From assembly GCA_037954665.1 (NCBI GenBank), contig JBBMOL010000012.1, positions 1,364,001-1,428,000 of the forward strand: 64,000 nt of DNA. The letters are read 5' to 3'. The position numbers and the translations under genes are program-made. Origin of the DNA: Laguncularia racemosa. Taxonomy: Eukaryota; Streptophyta; Magnoliopsida; Myrtales; Combretaceae. The notes under the pieces are model-generated. The model ran no database searches. It was not told the DNA's origin and saw only the letters and a program-made list of their open reading frames with translations. Below are positions 37,151-48,973 of the stretch, piece by piece. The first letter of the stretch is position 1; each line of letters opens with the position of its first letter.

Positions 37151-37162
37151 GCTCTGATACCA
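37151..37162 (-). other. Primer binding site of element F
   Basis: The plus strand reads GCTCTGATACCA, so the minus strand is TGGTATCAGAGC, an exact match to the initiator-Met tRNA 3' end complement. It lies two bases inside the 5' LTR end (37165). Confidence 0.95.
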
Positions 37163-37164
37163 AA

Positions 37165-37577
37165 TGTAAAATTTATTAAAACTTTTGTCAAATACTGCTT
37201 AATCATATGCAGCAACAGAAGAAAAAATAGATCCTTTACATACCTCCAGCCATTGCAAAGCAAATAGGTGTCCTGCTCGGTGGAGAATGGTTTTGCGTCT
37301 CGGTTACGATTGGTGCTTCTAAACCTTAACTCGCTTAATATAGATGGTGTATTTTCTGTAGTAATGAGCAGGATTAGAGACCCCGTAGTATTCCTATTTA
37401 TAACTCATTCCATCAATGAGTTGTTCCACAAATTAGGATTTGGAACATATCTTTCCTGATATAGTGGGATTTATTGTTCCTAATTTAGTAGGATAATATT
37501 GTTCCTAATATTATGGGATTCATGGACCATATCTTGCGGTTATTTGTTTCCAATTAAATAGGAGAGAATAACCAACA
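37165..37577 (-). repeat. 5' LTR of element F
   Basis: 413 bp, pairs with 31239-31655, flanked on the right by TSD CCCTT (37578-37582). Confidence 0.95.
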
Positions 37578-39876
37578 CCCTTTTCTAGAACTCATAAGCA
37601 TATTTTTTTTTTCAGGTAATATTTAGCATGAATATCATTTTCTGTGATATTGCAATGATATTGCCATATAATTTGGTGAAATTCTTTTTTTTTTCTTTTT
37701 TATGATTACAAAACATACAACTTTGGTAAATCCTATGTTTCTATTCCATGATTCGCTTTCCTTTCCTTTTTTTTTTTTTTTTTTCCAATCGTATGCAATC
37801 ATATATTTATACTACATGCTCCTAGTTCCTTACCATTGCCCTTGGCATGAATTTACCTTTGATCGGTAACTAAATTGATTTCCAAAAGGTGATTCCAAGT
37901 ATGTTTGCTAGTTGAGCATATGCAAATACTTTTGTATAGATAGATAGATAAATAGATAATTCAATATTTGGCTCAACAAATTAATATATATATATATATT
38001 ATTTAGATTTTTTTAATTTGTTGAGCTATATATTTATATATATATACATATATATATTATTTTGGCATTTTACTATATCTATATAAATGTATATATAGCT
38101 CAACAAATTTAAAAAGTCTAAATAATTGGTGGAAAATGAAATTTCAAAATGTCCTTGTAATTAAAATTATTTAGTCATCCTATTACAACTCTTGTTTCTA
38201 ATAAATATGCAAAAAAAAAAAAATTACCAAAGAAAATTACTTATATATATAAGAAAAGAATGAGAGCCATGGGATTGAACACGTCTAGATGCACTCGAGT
38301 TGAGAACGATCACACCAGTCCTATCAAGATCGCAATTACGAGGAATCCAGGCAATTTTCTCATGAAAAGTGTAGTGATTCAGCCAAACACACACGTATAT
38401 CTTAATTATTCCAAGGATATGCACATGCGAAGCCGAGAAGTCATTGTTCGAGCTATTGCCCAGGGCTTGGAACACTTCATGGTGTTGATTTTTTTAGGGT
38501 GTGACTTATACTTTTATATAATAAGAAAACATGCGGATCTCGCTCTATGCTGAATGGCAGGAATTCGAGGAAACCGCTCTGACTAGGATTGAATCATACA
38601 TCCAAATCAAGTTCTCGTACTGCTGAGACTACAGAATGGATTCCTATCATTATTCAAGGAATCAAAGATAGATAGATTAAGAGAGATAAATAGATGGATA
38701 GATAAAAAATCGTAGGAATGGGTTGTGTATTAACATAAGCTTTAAGAATAACTTGTAAAATATAAGAATAACTTTTTTTGAATCTACGTATATTGTTGTT
38801 TATAATTTAATGTTCCATTTGCTTTGTATTTTATTCAGCACAAGCTTTCTAGGTTATAGTCCTACCTGACCCACCGAAGTAGGATTTTCTTTTCAAATCC
38901 CAAAAGCAATATATGGAAGTGTCTCATCCCGCATATGTTCGTGAACTTGCCATCTTCATATCTCCCTGTAAAGGAGAGAAAACGAATGGATAGTGGTTAT
39001 TTTGCAGCGTGGTTAGAGTCTGCAGTTGGTGCGCTCATGCAAAGGAGATATATATCTAATCCATAATGGTGTGTCCGTTCTTTGTACATAAACCCCTACC
39101 GATGGTTTCACGCAGTTTCAATAGATCTTCTGTTTCCTGAGCAAATTCATCCGTTTGTGTATTGTAGAAAGCAAGGCTGATGTATCATTACACCTCATGA
39201 TACAATAAATTGTAGTTCCTCTCTCGATATATATATATGTGTGTGTTGTATGTATGTATGTATACTTTAGCAGGGAGGATTTTCTTTGTAAATTCTAGTA
39301 AGGTTCCGGATCTGAACTTCTAATAGTGTGTGGTTTTAGTATTGCAACGCTAAATTGCTTGATGATTTCTTGAATGTAAAAATAATGTGGTAATGGTGGT
39401 GTATTTGTACTTTTGGACCATTTAGCGTTGGATATATAAATATTGTTAGGGAAGTTACTGATCTATATCCATTTTACGATAGATAATAGTATGATTATAT
39501 GTCTAGCCTTTTTTCATGTCAGGTTAAACGTATTGTCTGGGTTTGGGAAGGTTCAAGAAATTAACTCAAATATTAGTTGCGTAGCTTGATTATATCAACC
39601 ACGCCCGATGGTCTATTCGAGATCGGGTTGAAGTAGCTAGAGACCTAACATAGGAACATGTACTTGAGAGCATTAGTGCTGGTTTATAAGCTTAACCTTA
39701 GGCTTCGCAACTAGGGAAGGTCCAAAACTATAAACGAATTGAATAATCAAAACACGAAAAATCGAATGAAACTTGCAGAATAATCAATAGAAGTTGCGAA
39801 GAAGAACCGATGTGTATTGCTCTATTTATGGAAAAATTGTTGAAATGACTAATTAATTCTTGACTGGCAAGCTGAA
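37578..39876. other. Intergenic, no gene recognised
   Basis: AT-rich DNA with poly-T runs. It includes a foldback element (37999-38125) and a 97-codon open segment at 38260-38553 on the plus strand, overlapped by an antisense one at 38224-38475; neither is recognised. An acceptor-like TTTATTCAG at about 38830 and an AATAAA at about 39203 could belong to an old transcribed region, but no exon chain could be built. Confidence 0.4.
37999..38125. repeat. Foldback / MITE-like inverted repeat
   Basis: The left arm 37999-38031 (TATTTAGATTTTTT then AATTTGTTGAGC) is the imperfect reverse complement of 38091-38125 (GCTCAACAAATTT then AAAAAGTCTAAATA). They enclose about 60 bp of AT-rich DNA. A further perfect 14-nt copy, GCTCAACAAATTAA at 37971-37984, can also pair with 38013-38026. 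Confidence 0.6.
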
Positions 39877-41587
39877 TGTAAATTACTCATAAATAAGAAA
39901 ATAAATAAATTTTATTTGACGCGGAATCCATGAGATAAGTTTTACTTTGAATTGGATTGTGGTATGCTCTCTTATGTTAATAAGTATTTAACTTAAGGAT
40001 GGATTTATGTTATAGTACAAACACAATTAAGGTAAGCAAATTTAGGGGTATGGTTGATTGGATCAACATAGGGATCATTCGAGCAATTCAACCAAGTAAG
40101 TTGATCTTTTTACACTAAGATTTATAAATTAAACAATGTTCTATATTGGATTATAAGAAAGAGATGGGTGAAGATTAGCTTAAAAAAGGGGATGAATTGT
40201 GAAGGAATTGAGCCTTTGTGAGAAAATAGAGGGGTATACGGCCAAGGTACAAAACTGTGTACTCTTCTTGTGGTGAAAATAAGAACAAATTATGAAAAAC
40301 ACAGTATATGGCTTGGTACATGCTCATGTACCTACATGTGCTGAAGTCCATAACCAAGTACACAACTATATACTTGAATGTGTCAAAAAGCCTTAACACA
40401 TAGAAAGGTACACGACCATGTACATGGCGTGTTCTTACCCATGCACTTATACACGACCGTGTTGTTTTGTAAAACATCTAAGGTGATTCTTCTTCCCTAT
40501 TTCTCGAATTTTATTGAGTCTAAAATCATTTTTGCAACAAATTGAGTCATCGAGAAAGGAAATCTTTAATCTACACTTAGAATTATAAACCAGGTGAAGC
40601 TAGATTGACTTGTAAGGTAGTGCTAAGTTAGTTCTCTATGTATAATAGGACATACTTAGGCTCATAGTTGTCATTTTAGTGACGTCAAAGCGGTTTTTTT
40701 AGGTACATGACTACCTTGTTTGTGGTTTGTGTTTGGTAGCACAGAACTAAAACGCAATTAAATGATAAATGGCTAAGAATTGGTTGTGTGCTTATGTTTA
40801 GCTCAACTTGGGGACCGGTGATGATAGATCTCTAGGGAGCAACCCTATGATCTCTGTATGACATTGTCCTTAGTGGAGTTGCACATTGAAATGATCTTAT
40901 TAGCTTTAGGATGACTCATGGGCATTAGGGTCAGGAGTGGCAGTTCCCAACACCATAGTATTAGGATTGAAAGTGGTAGTATCCCAAAAGTATAAGATTA
41001 TATATATTAATAAAAATTCTAATGACTATGATGTGTAGAGTTATGATAACTCCTATGTTGTAAGATGGATTTAAGTTGAAGATAATAAACTTGTTGGATG
41101 TTTCACTGCTACATTTGAATGCATATGAATTATGTTTTTGTGTGTCATGTGAATGTGTTTGCGGGTAGTATGTACTAGGCATTAGCTTACTCTTCATGGG
41201 AATTTTTTTTTTTTTAGTTATTGGTACAGACGATACCTCCTTTTACAATGAGCTAGGGGGGGACTACAAGCAATAGGAGGAGTAAGTAGAATGCTATTAT
41301 TATTATGAAGACTAGCAAAAAACATTTTGAGATTAGCTAGAAGCATTGTGTTTCCTATCAAGAAAGACTATTGATGTAATAGAAGTAGTGTAGTTGTTAT
41401 TTTATTAATGATAGTTAAACACTATTTTGAGAGGAATAATAATGAATGCTATGGAGGTTATCCTATTAATTGATAATGGTTGACAGGTTGCTCGGGAGAT
41501 GGTGATTAAGCAAATTAAAGAGCCTTACATGTCACTAAATATCATTCACATAGCGGATTTCCGCACTCCTAGTTCTGGAGCATTACA
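39877..41587 (+). repeat. LTR-G, 5' LTR of element G
   Basis: The end is fixed by ...GGAGCATTACA (41587) followed by the primer-site remnant GGCGGTATAAAACTTAGG. The start is inferred from TGTAAATTACTC at 39877, which resembles the TGAAAATACTCG start of LTR-A2. It shares with LTR-A the phrase ATCTCTAGGGAG...GTATGACATTGTCCTTAGTGG. Palindromic GTACACGACCATGTAC and ACACGACCGTGTTG motifs lie at about 40405-40465. The left boundary is less certain than the right, and no TSD can be tested. Confidence 0.6.
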
Positions 41588-42199
41588 ACTTAGGCGGTAT
41601 AAAACTTAGGTTTTGAACAATAGAGTATAGGTTTGTGATCTATAGAGCTTAGGTTTGAAAATCCTTAGGTACTAGGTTAATGATCAATAAGTATAGGTTT
41701 CAATCAAAGAAAAGTAGGTTGTGATCTTTAGATGAATTAGGCATTGAATCTATATGACGGTAAGATATGAAGAGAGTAGGTAAAATTGGGGGCTGATTGT
41801 TTTGTCCTATAGTTTATTTTATTTTAATTATTATCTTTAACTACAATTTCTTTAAATCTTTGTTTTATTGATATATAGATATATATGTATATATGTGTAG
41901 ATATATGTATACATAGGTGTATAACATCACTAAATTTTTTATAAACTGATTCTAACTCTAAGGTCTATTTGGTTGCCTCTTCTTAAGAAAAATGCCTCTT
42001 GGAATGCCTCCTAGAAGGTAGCCTCTTCTTAGCCTATCTCATTAGGTGTTGAGCGAGATAAGGAAGCTATAGATGAAAGGTACCCTCTAGAATTGCCACA
42101 ATAAGGAGCTCCAATAGCAACAATTGACATGATTGCACGATTGTTGGAGACTGTTATTACTCTAGTGGGGATGCTAACACAACAACAATAACAAGCCAT

Positions 42200-43086
42200 A
42201 AGATCTACTAAGTTAGAAAAAGACCAATTTAAGTTAAATAAGTTTGTTGGGCTAGCAAAGGAGTTTAACCCAAAGGTTGATGATCTAGTAGAAGCTGAAC
42301 ATTGCATCACAGAGATCAAGAAAACATTCATTGCATTTAGGTTATCGAAGGATAAGAAGGTAGATTGTGCCACCTTTATGCTATAAGCATCGGCTGTAGA
42401 CTGGTGAGCTAGTGTCTCTAGGCTAACGGGAGGACCCTGTCCATTGGTAGAGGTTTAGGGAATTATTCTATGAAAAATTCTTCCCTAGCATCAGAGATAG
42501 GATAGAGGTAGCATATTATAATTGTTAGTAGGTTAATCAAAATATAAAGGAGTATGAAGTGGAGATGAACCACGTGATCAAATTCTTACCTAAGACAATT
42601 AGAGCTAATGATGCCTCCAAGGCTAAGAGGTTTGAAAGAGGCTTAGAACCCAATCTACAGCATGAAGTGGGGTCATTCTAGTTGTCCACCTATGCAAAAG
42701 TGGTGGATAAGGCAAAATATACGAACTAAAGTAGAAAGAATAGACAAGTCATTTGATCACAGATTAGGTATAGTTTTAGGGAAGAGGCTTGCCTAAGGAG
42801 TAATGATCCAGGGCAAAGGAAAGAGCTATCAAGTGCAACAAACCAGACTTATGGTCATAGTAACTCCCCTAATTCAAACTAAACTAGCTCCTTTAGCCAT
42901 TCTTATAGCCCCAAATGTAAGCGTGCTAGATGTTTTGGACCACATGAGCTAAAGGATTAAAAATGGCTTGAAGGTGCTTGTTTCTCATATGGGGGATCAG
43001 GACACATTAGCTAAAACTACATAGAGAAATCTATCTCTTTAACCTTTTGCTATCAATGCAAACAAATGGGACACAAAGTGATGGAA
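42200..43086 (+). pseudogene. gag of element G, 5' part, broken by insertion of element B
   Basis: It reads EFNPKVDDLVEAEHCI, then a capsid-like region with SVSRL, FYEKFFP and FERGLEPN, and two zinc-knuckle motifs: CFSYGGSGHIS and the intact-looking CYQCKQMGHKVMEC. The second knuckle is cut after GTGATGGAA at 43086. The remaining TGTGGT continues at 48979 after the TSD of B. Stops are common, so the gene is dead apart from the insertion. Confidence 0.75.
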
Positions 43087-43764
43087 TGATAGGAATCAGA
43101 CCATTCCAATCATGGATACGCTTACTCAAGCTACAATTAAAGGACTACAAAACCTTACATTGAGAGTTTTACTTATTTAGATGGAACCTAAGGAGAATCA
43201 TATAGTTTTTTCATTCATTTGGCATGATTATTTTACCTTCAATCAAATATACTTGTCATTTCTTTGGGATGACAACCAATAACTCAAATAAGCATAGAAC
43301 GTTGCCCTTTAAAGCTAGTAATTTATGTAGTTAAAGTTGGCAGCTTAACTTAAAGAATAAGTGGTGCAGGAATAAAGGTTGGGCATAAAGGTCGGCGGTG
43401 TAGCCATTTTAGGTGAACAGCTTTATGTTATTTCAAGCCAGTTTTTCCTTGTAATTGAACTTAACTTTCTTTTATACCTTTTAGGATAGAAACAAAAGGA
43501 CAAAGTTCATATTTTAGAAATATAAAACTTGAGTTTTTCTCTTATACTCTAATCAATCCTTGGATTGTGGCGAGTGACAGTATCGAGGTTGTTGTGCATC
43601 ATATTAACAAATTCGTGCTAGGACTATCCTTTTGCTAGTGTGTAATATCTGGTAAGGATTTAGGTTTTTATTTTGTTGTTGTGTTTGAATTGTTTGGATT
43701 ACTTATTGTAAACTATCGATTGGGATTGCGATTGCTTGATTCTATATTGGGATTAGGCACATCA
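43087..43764 (+). repeat. LTR-B1, 5' LTR of element B
   Basis: 678 bp, pairs with 48323-48973. The shared end includes TTGGGATT.CGATTGCTTGATT and GGCACATCA. A degenerate primer site TGGTATCAAAAT (43770-43781) follows. Confidence 0.9.
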
Positions 43765-44199
43765 TAATTTGGTATCAAAATAAAGGTTGAGAATTGGAAT
43801 TGAACAAGGGTTGAGAATTTAGGTTGTATTGTGATTTATGTGAATTGTGATTTGGGAATTGAATGAGGGTTAACATTAGGGTTATGTTGCAGTGTGTGTG
43901 TATGTGATCGTGATTTGGGAATTCTTGTGTTGAGACTACAATTTAGCGAAGTATGTCGAACGATAGTATAAACGAATGAATTGGGAATGAAGCCAATAGT
44001 TAGGTTGGAGGAGGAGGTCAGGGACGTGCTGCAGGTGGTAGGAGAAATTTGGAAGAACAATTACAAGATCTAACCACCATTGTTGCTAATCTAGTAATGT
44101 AGGTGGATCAAATGACATTACCCCAACAGCTAGTGGCAAATTCATAGGTACACTTACCTCAAGTAGCCATTAATGATGTACGTAGGGAAGGAGCATTAG

Positions 44200-45105
44200 G
44201 AGGAAATGGGAAGGTGAGTTAAAGGAGATTATCATGCTTACCAGGAAAAAAGCGATGATAATTTTGAGGATGAATTCTATCCTAACTGTGAGTTTAAGCC
44301 ACTTAAGGGTTTAAAATATGTGAAATTACAGATGCCTTCATTTATTGGAAGAGGATCTATAGAGGATTATCTTGATTGGGAAGATAAGGTGGAATAACTT
44401 TTTTAGTGTTATGAGATCAATGACCATACTCAAGTACGTTTGGCAGCAGTTGAGTTTACAGGGTATGCCACCTTTTGGTGAAAGAACATTGTGGTAAGTA
44501 GGAGGAGAGATGGAGATGCTGAAATATGTACTTGGCAGGAGATGAAATGAGTTATGAGGAAGAGGCTTATATTAGAGCATTATAGACAAGAGCTATTCAT
44601 GCGTCTCTAAACATTGAGATAGGGAGGCAAAATTGTAGATGAGTAAGTCCAAGAGTTTGAGACACTAATGATTCGATGTGGAGCAATTGAACCTCCTAAA
44701 TAGACAATGGTAAGATTTGTGTTGGGTTTGAAGTACAAGATTACTTTTATTGTAGAGCTACAACGATATGACACCCTTGACAAAGCCATCTAGCTAGCTT
44801 TAAAAGTTGAGAGATAGAGGCATTCTAATCCTTATAGAGCAGTGAGTAACAAGTATGAATCCTCTAATAAACTATATGGTTAGACAGTAAGCATGTTGAT
44901 AGGGGGTATATGGTAAAAATGTGGAAAAGAATACAATTATTCTAGACATTAGAGGGGAGAAGGAATTTGTTAGAAAGGGAAAAGCAATTGCTAGAAATGA
45001 GAATAAATAGATGATAGTCGATTCATCAAGAGGAAAGAATCGTCAGGTTAAATGCTTCAAATGTTTAGGTTTTGCACATATAGCTGCTCAATATCCTAAC
45101 TAAAG
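44200..45105 (+). pseudogene. gag of element B
   Basis: The capsid core is readable in one frame with stops: FKPLKGLKYVKLQMPSFIGR, YLDWEDKVE, VRLAAVEFTGYATFWW, then LEHYRQELFMRL and a final MVRFVLGLKYKI. A zinc knuckle CFKCLGFAHIAAQY at 45053-45095 has Tyr for the last Cys. Most stops are TAG at positions where Gln, Glu or Trp is expected. Role: RNA-packaging capsid protein. Confidence 0.8.
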
Positions 45106-45106
45106 A

Positions 45107-48100
45107 GTGATGATTGCTATGGAGGTGGAGACTGAGGATGATGGGGAAGAGATGCAGGAGCCCATAAATTTATCAGCAGTATTAAATGAGTATTATAGAG
45201 ATGCAAATGCTGTGGTGCATGAGGAAAAGGGGAATGATCAGTATTTGGTTATCAGCGTGTTGCGTACGGTGATGACTACCTTTCCTGCTAATGAGGAAGA
45301 AAAAAGGGAGAACCTATTTCATATTTCCTGTAGGGTCCAAGGCAATCTTTTATTCTTATTATTAATAGTGGTAGTTGAACCAATATAGTGGCTGCTTTAC
45401 TAGTTAATAAATTGAAACTAGTCACTACCCCATACCCTAAGCAATATAAATTACATTAGTTAAGTGAATAAGGCAGTCTACATGTTACTCAAGGGGCTAA
45501 GGTTCCATTCAGCATAGGGAAAAGATACCATGATGAGATAGTCTGTGATATTCTTCCTATGTGTGCATCACACATACTGCTTGGCAGACCTTGGTTATAT
45601 GATAGGAGGATGTTACATGATTGGTTTAACACCTATGTGATCCAGAAGGATGGCAAATGCATTGTATTGAATCCCATGTCACTAACTAAAGTACAAGAAG
45701 TACAGCGACAAATCAATAAAACTGTTAAAACAAAGACCTTGTTTGTGGGATAACATAAACTAAAAGAGGCAATTCAAGAAGAGAGACCAGTGTATCTATT
45801 ATAGATGAAATATGTGTTAGAAGTTGATTTGTGAGAACAATTACCTCCAGTTGTGAATTAGGTGCTAGATGAGTACATGGATGTATTCCCTAATGAGTTG
45901 CTTGAGGGATTACCACCAGTGAAAGGCATTGAACATGCGATTGATTTACAGCTTAGATCAGTCTTCCTAAATCGGCCAACATATCACATGAACCTTGAAA
46001 AGGCTAGAGAATTAAAGCGATAGGTGGATGAGCTGATAGAAAGGGTTTTGTTAGAGAGATTACTAGTACTTATGATGCTCCTACACTTTTTGTTCCAAAG
46101 AAGGGTGGCACATGGAGAATGTGCATTGACAGTAAAGCCATCAATAAAATTACCATCAAATATAGCTATCTCATTCCTAGACTTGATGATATGTTGGATG
46201 GACTGAATGGTGCATAGGTATTCTCTAAAGTAGACCTTAAAAGCGGAAATCACTAAATTCGTATAAGGGGTAGAGATAAGTGGAAGACCGCTTTTAAAAC
46301 ACAACATGGTTTGTATGAGTGGATGGTTATGTCATTTAGGCTAATTAATGCTCCTAGTACTTTCTTGCGATCGATGGATCATGTCACGAAGGAATTTTTG
46401 GAAAAATTTGTTGTAGTATATTTTGATGACATTATGGTTTTTAGCAGAAACATGGAAAGTCATGTTGAACATTTGTAGGTAGTCTTTTAAGTCTTGCGGA
46501 AATAGCAGTTGTATGGAAATCTCAAGAAGTGTTCATTCTGTTAGTCAAAGGTAACATTTCTTGGCTTTGTTATAAATAGTTTTGGTGCAAGAGTTAATGA
46601 AGAAAAAGTTAGGGCTATCATAGAGTGGCCAACGCTACAATCAGCAGCTAAGGTAAGAAGTCTTCATGGTTTGGCATCTTTTTATTGGATATTTATCAAT
46701 AACTTTAGTAGCATTGTCAATCCATTGACTAAATTGACTAAGAAGAATGTTCCTTTTGTTTGGGGAGATCGGGCTTAGAGGAGTTTTGAGGAAGTGAAGG
46801 TGAGGCTAACTAGAGCTCCAATTTTAGCATTACCAGATTTTGATAAAACTTTTGAACTGAAGTGTGAGGCATCTAGAGTAGAAATTAGTGCTGTATTGAT
46901 GCAAGAAAGGAGGCACATTGCATATTTTAATGAGAAATTGAGTGGTGCACCTTTAAACTATTTAGCATATGATAAGGAATTTTATTCCTTAGTGCATGCA
47001 TTGATGTTGTGGCAGCACTATCTCCTCTATAAGGAGCTTGTTATCTATATAAACCATGAATTACTAAAGCACTTCAAAGGCCAACAACGTTTGTCTAAAC
47101 AACAAGCAAAATGGGTGGAATTCTTAAAGAGCTTCACTTATGTGATTAAGTACAAGAAGGGGAGTACAAATATTGTAACTGATACATTATCACATCACTT
47201 CAGTTAAATTTGCTTAGGTTTGAATTGATGAAGGAACAATATGTTCATGATGATAATCTGAAGTTGATAGTTAATCGATGTTCTAGAGTTGTAGTAGATG
47301 GGTATTATATGATAGATGGTTTTCTGTATAGAACAAGAAAGTTGTGTATACCCTATGGTTTTGTGAGGGAACTATTGGTACGGGAAGCTTATGCTAGAGG
47401 ATTATCCAGACACTTTGGTAAGAAGAGGACATTAGGGTTGTTGAAAGATGTACATAAGGTTTTGGAGAGATGTGGAGTTTATAAGAGGGCAAAAGGAAAG
47501 AAGGAAGCTTGGGGTTAATATATGCCTTTACCTCTACCCATACAGCCATGGATTAATATTAGTATGGATTGTCTTAGGTCTTCCCTAGACACGGAGAGGC
47601 AAAGACTCCATCATGGTGGTTGTCAACCGCTTCAATAAAATGTCCCACTTCGTACCTTGCCACAAAAAAGATTATGCACTTTTTATTGCTAACCTTTTTG
47701 TGTAAGAAATTGTAAGATTACATGGTGTTCCTCACAACATAATGACTAATAGAGACAATAAGTTTTTCAGCTTATTCTAGAAGACACTATGGAAACAACT
47801 TGGTACTAAACTCATGTATAGTACATCTTCTCATCCTTAGATAGACAGTCAAACAGAGGTTGTCAATCATATTCTTGGTGCTTTATTGAGAGCAATAGTT
47901 GGCAAGAACCTTACTGATTGGGACTTATGTCTCCCTATTGTTGAGTTTTCTTACAATAGGTCGACTCATAGTTCAACCGATAAGTCCCCCTTTGAAGTCA
48001 TGTATGGCTATAATCCTACACTTCTATTGGATTTGACAGCTAAACCGACAGTGAAGGAAGAAAGCTTGAATGGAGTAGAGCATTTCTAGGAGATTCAAAA

Positions 48101-48322
48101 GCTTCATCGAAAGGCATCTAAACATCTTAAGAAGACTCGGGAGCATTGGCAACTTCAGGGCAATAAACACAAGAAAGCAGGATTTACAATCCAGGGTGGC
48201 GCTACCAAGAGAATACGGTGTTTCCACTGCATTCAATGTTACAGATCTATCACCTTACCTATTGTAAGATCTTCACGAAGAACCATCATATTTGAGGGAA
48301 AATCTTCCACAAGCCGACGAGA
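45107..48322 (+). pseudogene. pol of element B
   Basis: The linker 45107-45340 is acidic (METEDDGEEM) and leads to protease (about 45340-45750; TNVVAALLVNKLKL in one frame, CDILPMCASHILLGRPWLYD intact). RT (about 45840-46700) has GGTWRMCIDSKAINK, FSKVDLKSGNH, LYEWMVMSF and YFDDIMVFSR, so the catalytic DD is kept. RNase H (46794-47207) is open for 137 codons with LALPDFDKTFELKCEAS and GSTNIVTDTLSHH; the last motif usually reads DALSRR. Integrase (47210-48170) has a damaged zinc region (CGVYKRAK) and a frameshifted core, then FSYNRSTHSSTDKSPFEVMYG. About 20 stops, mostly TAG, and several frameshifts. Confidence 0.8.
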
Positions 48323-48973
48323 TAATGGGAATCAAACCATTCTAGTTATGAGACCGCTTACTCGAGTTGGAACCAAAGGACTATAGAACCTTACGTTGAC
48401 AGTTCTACTTGATCAGATGGAACTTGAGGAGAATCAGATAGTTTCTTCATTTGGCATGATTGTTTTACCTTCATTCAAATACACTTGTCATTGCTTCGAG
48501 ACGACAACTGATGACTTAAATAAGCATGGAATGCAACCTTAAAACCTAGCAATTTATGTTGTTAAAGATAGTAGCTTAACTTGAAGAACAGGTGGTGCAG
48601 GAATTAAGGCTAGCCATAAAGGCCGGCGACTTTATGTTATTTTGAGCCAATTTTTCCTTGTAATTGAACTTGACTTTCTTTTATACCTTTTGGGATAGAA
48701 ACAAAAGGACAAAAGTTCCTATTTCAAAGATACAAAACTTGAGTTTTTCTCTCATACTCTTATCAATTCTTAGATTATGGTGAGTGATGGTATCGGGGTT
48801 GTTGTGCGTTATATCAACAAATCCGTGCTAAGACTATTCTCTTGCTAGTGCGTGATATCTAGTAAGGGTTTAGGTTTTTATTTTGTTATTATGTTTGAAT
48901 TGTTCGAATTACTTATTATGAACTATCAATTGGGATTACGATTGCTTGATTCTGTATTAGATTAGGCACATCA
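48323..48973 (+). repeat. LTR-B2, 3' LTR of element B
   Basis: 651 bp, starting TAATGGGAATC (the second base of TG mutated to A) and ending CACATCA, followed by TSD TGGAA (48974-48978). The polyprotein tail would read into it (MELEENQIVSS in one frame). Confidence 0.9.

Larger units (their letters stand above)
31239..37577 (-). mobile_element. Element F: Ty1/copia LTR retrotransposon, minus strand
   Basis: LTRs of 417 bp (31239-31655) and 413 bp (37165-37577) start TGTTGGTTATTC and end AAATTTTACA on the minus strand. They are flanked by a perfect TSD CCCTT (31234-31238 and 37578-37582). A hand count gives about 23 substitutions and a few short indels between the LTRs, roughly 94% identity, so this is the youngest-looking insertion here. 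The order gag, protease, integrase, RT, RNase H is that of Ty1/copia. A perfect initiator-Met primer site (37151-37162) and a purine tract (AAGTGGGAGAA before 31655) are present. The coding region has only a handful of stops and frameshifts. Confidence 0.95.
43087..48973 (+). mobile_element. Element B: Ty3/gypsy chromovirus nested in element G
   Basis: LTRs of 678 bp (43087-43764) and 651 bp (48323-48973) start TGATAGGAATC/TAATGGGAATC and end GCACATCA. A perfect TSD TGGAA flanks them (43082-43086 and 48974-48978). Interior: gag with zinc knuckle, protease, RT, RNase H and integrase, in Ty3/gypsy order. The integrase C-terminus is shortened, with about 48170-48200 joining directly to the YGVSTAFNVTDLSPY tail. 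The tail and the read-through of pol into the 3' LTR resemble CRM/Reina/Galadriel-type chromoviruses. Heavily mutated and inactive. Confidence 0.9.
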
